Assembly: GCA_934293835.1 (NCBI GenBank)
Contig: CAKQZO010000001.1
Location: 1-44,857, forward strand
DNA from: an uncultured Lacticaseibacillus sp.
Lineage (GTDB): Bacteria; Bacillota; Bacilli; Lactobacillales; Lactobacillaceae
Direction of reading: 5' to 3'
DNA length: 44,857 nucleotides
Shown here piece after piece: positions 40,628 to 44,857 of this stretch. Each line of letters starts with the position of its first letter. Positions within the stretch are counted from its first letter, which is position 1. The notes beneath the pieces are model-generated. The model saw only the letters and a list, made by a program, of their open reading frames with translations. It ran no database searches and had not been told where the DNA came from. The position numbers were made by a program, and so were the translations under genes.

Positions 40628-41650
40628 ATGTCAAAAAAAATCAGCCTATCCGATATCGCCCAAGTAGCAGGCGTTTCAATTGCTACAGTTTCCTACGCGT
40701 TAAATAACAGTCCTCAGGTCAGTATCGCCACCCGTCAGCGAATTTCCAAACTTGCTAGTGAGATGAATTATCAACCCAATGCCTCAGGAAGAGGTAATAG
40801 AACGCGCCAGTCACACATGATTTGTATGTTGATCAATACCTTCAACAGTTTAATGAACGCCGAATTGGTTGACGATATTCGTGAAGCGCTTCTCCCCTAT
40901 AATTACTCACTCGTCGTCATTAGAAACAGCAATGCCAGCTTGATTGACTCACAGATGTTTGATGGCCTTATTATTTGGAACTATGCCGTTCCCAAAGTGC
41001 AGATTCATCGAATCGTCCAACGTAACCGAATTCCCGTGGTCTTAATGGCCAATGAACTCAAACTGAAAAACGTTCAGAACATTGTTCTCGATAACCGAAA
41101 TGCTATCTATGATTTGTTTGAGATATATGAACACTCAGTTCACAAAAAAATTTGTTTCTTTCGCAATGCACCAACCACATTTGATAGTATTCGTGGTTCC
41201 TATAACTCGGAAGAGCGACTCAATGCGTGCATAGCGTATATGAAGGATAACCATCCAGAGACCAACGTATTAGCCAACACCTACGACGGACACTTTGCGA
41301 CAAAGCCGGCTTATGAGCTCGCACTTCGGTTACTCCAAGACACTGCGTATAATTTCTTCTTTTGCCTCAACGACATGATGGCTTATGGCGTCTATCAGGC
41401 TGCTCAAAAATTAGGATTAGTCGTCGGTAAGGATATCAGCGTCGTCGGCTTCGATAACACACCAAAATCAGGTGAAATATTACCCCGCTTAACCACTATC
41501 GATTCCGAGCTTTCAAAGTGGGGACAAAACGTCGTCGCCAGTTTACTCACTCGCCTTGCAACCCCTGAAATCATGATCAACAAAACAGTCCGCTCTCCAA
41601 CAAAACTCATTTTTGGCGACTCTGTCCGATTAAATGAAGATCTAATTTGA
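40628..41650 (+). CDS. LacI-family regulator of the uronate-polysaccharide locus
   Basis: A 340-residue regulator. HTH: SLSDIAQVAGVSIATVSYALNNSPQVS; the effector domain includes QMFDGLIIWN, FFFCLNDMMAYGVYQAA and ISVVGFDNTPKSGEILPRLTTID. ATG 40628 follows AGGAGG; the longer frame has no support. It is divergent from the lyase/hydrolase/symporter operon and probably represses it until an oligosaccharide signal binds. It is distinct from the KdgR-like (3426) and GalR-like (42444) proteins. Confidence 0.9.
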   Translation: MSKKISLSDIAQVAGVSIATVSYALNNSPQVSIATRQRISKLASEMNYQPNASGRGNRTRQSHMICMLINTFNSLMNAELVDDIREALLPYNYSLVVIRNSNASLIDSQMFDGLIIWNYAVPKVQIHRIVQRNRIPVVLMANELKLKNVQNIVLDNRNAIYDLFEIYEHSVHKKICFFRNAPTTFDSIRGSYNSEERLNACIAYMKDNHPETNVLANTYDGHFATKPAYELALRLLQDTAYNFFFCLNDMMAYGVYQAAQKLGLVVGKDISVVGFDNTPKSGEILPRLTTIDSELSKWGQNVVASLLTRLATPEIMINKTVRSPTKLIFGDSVRLNEDLI

Positions 41651-41652
41651 TC

Positions 41653-41694
41653 AAAAAAACAGCGCTCACCTTTGCAATTGGTGAGCGCTGTTTT
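41653..41694. terminator. Bidirectional terminator after the LacI gene
   Basis: A perfect 14-bp stem AACAGCGCTCACC/GGTGAGCGCTGTT with a 9-base loop, A run before and T run after. Confidence 0.88.
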
Positions 41695-41834
41695 AGGAAA
41701 AAACCTAAAATTGAAAATCACTATTTGGAACAATGCACGAACCATCCAAAACTGAATATTGGCAGGCCAATGCAAGTAACGCCTAAAGATTGGGCCAAAT
41801 TCAGGCCATCAAGTATTCGAAGGAAAATCTGCGG

Positions 41835-42289
41835 TTATTCTCCTGCCACATACGCCTTCACCGCCGCCATCATCGCCTCATGCTGCGCGTTGAAAAAGTG
41901 CGGTGGCTGATCGATCGAAAAATACTTCAGCGCGGTGGTTTCGTCTGTTGCCGCGTCTAACAATTGCCCCGACACATACGTCACCAGGTAAAAGCAGTTG
42001 ATGGGCTGCACCGCATCGCCGTTAGGATAAGTGTACTCATCGCTATCTGCCAGCAACAGCAACCGTTTAGGCGCGACCACTAAGCCAGCGTCTTCTTTGA
42101 ATTCGCGCACCACCGTCTGGGCGAAGGTCTCGCCATATTCCATGTAGCCGCCCGGAAACCCCCAGTCGCGTCGGCCCGTTCCTGGAGTAGCACCTGCTTA
42201 TTCTCGTTGAGTAAGGCGCCTGAGGCCGAGGTTAAGATCACCGGCATGTGCCCGACCTTCGCGCGTAGATTCTGAATGTAGTTCGCCAA
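41835..42289 (-). pseudogene. Nudix hydrolase, frameshifted
   Basis: The N-terminal part (from TTG 42289, after AAAGGGGGA) reads NYIQNLRAKVGHMPVILTSASGALL and KQVLLQERAD. The frame then changes near 42160-42180, and the rest continues as WGFPGGYMEYGETFAQTVVREFKEDAGL, a complete Nudix box, to the stop at 41835. Only 5 bases separate the codons for RAD and W, where the intact paralogue at 4551 has 9, so a 1- or 4-base deletion fits. As it stands no full-length enzyme is made. The sequence is clearly related to the intact Nudix gene at 4551-5009. Confidence 0.82.
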
Positions 42290-42365
42290 GCATAGTCCCC
42301 CTTTTGATTCGTCGCGTTCAGTATGGCACATTTTAGCAAGCGTCACCAGCTTATGATTAGTTTCG

Positions 42366-42400
42366 GTAAAATTTTACCGTGAAAACGGTTAAAATTTTAC
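42366..42400. promoter_or_regulatory. Tandem palindromic operators with a cre-like site, galR promoter
   Basis: GTAAAATTTTAC (42366-42377, perfect 12-bp palindrome) and TTAAAATTTTAC (42389-42400) lie 23 bases apart. Between them TGAAAACGGTTAAA (42380-42393) matches the cre pattern at all fixed positions but one. The second palindrome overlaps a -35-like TTAAAA, 17 bases before TACACT (42412-42417). It looks like an autoregulated, carbon-controlled promoter for galR-galK. Confidence 0.65.
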
Positions 42401-42404
42401 TTAA

Positions 42405-43427
<1,023 letters not shown>

Positions 43428-43460
43428 CTTTTTGACTTAAAAACCTTAAGGAGGTCCATC

Positions 43461-44624
43461 ATGGACACACAAACGCTACAAAAAGGGTTCACCGCTGCCT
43501 TCAATACCCCTGCAACCAAATTCTATTTCGCGCCTGGGCGCATCAATCTGATCGGCGAACACACCGACTACAATGGCGGTCACGTTTTCCCTTGTGCGAT
43601 CAGCCTCGGTACCTATGCGGCCGTTGCCCCTAACGACAAACAAGCGCTGCGCCTGATCTCCGGCAACTTCGAGCAAAATGGCATCATCGAGATTTCCTTA
43701 GAGCAAATCGATTCTGCCGCCGACCACAAGTGGAGCGACTACTTCAAGGGCATGGCGCAAGTGCTCAAGGCCAACGGCGCCAAGTTCACGCAAGGACTCG
43801 ATGTCTACATCTACGGCAACCTGCCCAACGGCGCTGGGCTTTCCTCTTCCGCTTCCTTGGAACTGCTCGCAGGCACCATTTTGAACGATACCTTCGCCGC
43901 TGGATTCGCGATGCTGGATCTGATCAAGTTCGGTCAGAAGGTAGAAAACAACTACATCGGCGTCAACTCCGGGATCATGGACCAATTCGCCATCGGCATG
44001 GGCAAGGCCAACCGGGCGACCTTCATGGACACCAACACGCTGGAATATGAATCCGTGCCAGTCGAACTCGGCGACAACGTCATCTTGATCATGAACACCA
44101 ACAAGCGCCGCGAACTCGCCGATTCCAAATATAACGAGCGCCGCAGCGAATGCGAAGAGGCCCTCGCGCGCCTGCAAACCAAGCTCGATATCAAGTCCTT
44201 AGGCGACCTCGACGCCGAGACCTTCGACCAATACAGCTACCTGATCTACGACGCGACCCTGATCCGCCGTGCCCGCCACGCCGTCTTGGAAAATCAACGC
44301 ACCTTGCAAGCCGTCGCTGCCTTGAAGGCCGGAAAGCTTGAAGCTTTCTCCCGTCTGGTTTCCGCTTCCGGGGTCAGCCTCGCGTTCGACTACGAAGTCA
44401 CCGGTGTTGAGCTCGATACCCTGGTTCAGACCGCCTTACAACAACCGGGCGTCCTCGGCGCCCGCATGACCGGTGCAGGCTTCGGCGGTTGCGCGATCGC
44501 GATCGTCAACAAAGACGCGGTCACCGCGGTCAAAGAAGCGGTCGGCAAAGCCTATGAAGCCAAGATCGGCTATGCCGCAGACTTCTACGTCGCCGAAATT
44601 GCCGATGGGCCAAAGGCGCTGTGA
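43461..44624 (+). CDS. galK: Galactokinase
   Basis: A 387-residue GHMP kinase that phosphorylates galactose to galactose 1-phosphate, first step of the Leloir pathway. Signatures are [22 protein letters not shown] (galactokinase motif), [18 protein letters not shown] (ATP loop), [20 protein letters not shown] (catalytic Asp) and [24 protein letters not shown] precedes the ATG. It follows galR; galE or galT would be expected beyond the window. Tandem repeats begin right after its stop. Confidence 0.95.
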   Translation: MDTQTLQKGFTAAFNTPATKFYFAPGRINLIGEHTDYNGGHVFPCAISLGTYAAVAPNDKQALRLISGNFEQNGIIEISLEQIDSAADHKWSDYFKGMAQVLKANGAKFTQGLDVYIYGNLPNGAGLSSSASLELLAGTILNDTFAAGFAMLDLIKFGQKVENNYIGVNSGIMDQFAIGMGKANRATFMDTNTLEYESVPVELGDNVILIMNTNKRRELADSKYNERRSECEEALARLQTKLDIKSLGDLDAETFDQYSYLIYDATLIRRARHAVLENQRTLQAVAALKAGKLEAFSRLVSASGVSLAFDYEVTGVELDTLVQTALQQPGVLGARMTGAGFGGCAIAIVNKDAVTAVKEAVGKAYEAKIGYAADFYVAEIADGPKAL

Positions 44625-44626
44625 GG

Positions 44627-44857
44627 CGCTAAGCCCGTCACTTCGCTCTGGTTTTTCGTCGAGCTACACAGGACAACGCGGTTGCGTCTATGTCATCTCG
44701 GACGTCCACCGGCCTTGCCGGCTCCCGCCCAAGCTGCCTTAGACACACCGCTAAGCCCGTCCTGTTTCGCTCTGGTTTTCTTCGTCGAGCTACACAGGAC
44801 AACGCGGTTGCGTCTATGTCATCTCGGACGTCCACCGGCCTTGCCGGCTCCCGCCCA
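44627..44857 (+). repeat. Tandem 122-bp repeats, copies 2 and 3 of a dispersed family
   Basis: CGCTAAGCCCGTC at 44627 recurs at 44749, a 122-base period. The second unit is nearly identical for about 109 bases, apart from small indels near its start, until the window ends. Each unit holds TTCGCTCTGG, GTCGAGCTACACAGGACAACGCGG, and a GC-rich stem CCGGCCTTGCCGG. Read on the other strand the unit aligns with the copy at 9545-9678. No coding sense is seen; small open frames are by-products of the repeat. Confidence 0.85.

Noticed and set aside
43698..44177. 159-residue open frame opposite galK
   Set aside because: Entirely inside galK with no start signal; composition reflects the complement of galK.

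Overview
The window reads as chromosome of a fairly GC-rich lactic acid bacterium of the Lactobacillaceae. The signs are strong AGGAGG ribosome binding sites, frequent TTG/GTG starts, CcpA-type cre sites, a T-box leader, KDPG aldolase next to KDG kinase, MntH next to UspA, paired DUF3290/DUF421 genes, mgsA, and a GalR-type regulator with galK. The species cannot be fixed from sequence alone.

Layout. 1-5 kb: ketodeoxyuronate catabolism (kdgA, kdgK, a second PfkB kinase, a LacI regulator). 4.5-17.8 kb: housekeeping and stress genes (Nudix hydrolase, mntH, a coupled 52-aa ORF, uspA, TetR and ArsR regulators, an HMA protein with a Dps-like ferritin, an aminotransferase, an MFS exporter, a DUF2974 hydrolase, an NmrA-type reductase with its Rrf2 regulator, mgsA, DUF3290/DUF421). 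This part also holds a ~480-nt non-coding stretch full of hairpins with a promoter on the minus strand, and a near-perfect parS site. 17.9-24.6 kb: a sulfatase locus (TauE/SafE exporter, Cys-type sulfatase, sodium:solute symporter, ROK regulator, radical-SAM sulfatase-maturating enzyme). 24.6-28.1 kb: an SMR exporter of SugE/Gdx type behind a terminator-controlled leader, then a TauE/SafE gene broken by an IS605/IS1341-type element whose tnpB is itself frameshifted. 28-35.5 kb: Dps, L,D-transpeptidase, then a T-box leader (specifier read as AUG, methionine) ahead of YeeE/YedE, a CoA-disulfide-reductase/rhodanese fusion and a sulfonate/taurine-type ABC transporter. 35.7-41.7 kb: a uronic-acid polysaccharide locus (GPH symporter, unsaturated glucuronyl hydrolase, heparinase II/III-family lyase with an in-frame amber codon, LacI regulator). 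41.8-44.9 kb: a frameshifted Nudix gene, GalR, galK and tandem 122-bp repeats.

How the parts fit. The heparinase-like lyase and glucuronyl hydrolase would release unsaturated uronate. After isomerase and reductase steps not found here, KdgK and KdgA would take it to pyruvate and glyceraldehyde 3-phosphate. The sulfatase, matured by the radical-SAM enzyme, would remove sulfate from sugars brought in by the symporter. Together these suggest use of sulfated glycosaminoglycan fragments; this is inference from families and neighbours. Both polysaccharide loci look more AT-rich than the rest, which suggests later acquisition. Several genes here are decayed: the lyase, one TauE/SafE, tnpB and one Nudix gene.
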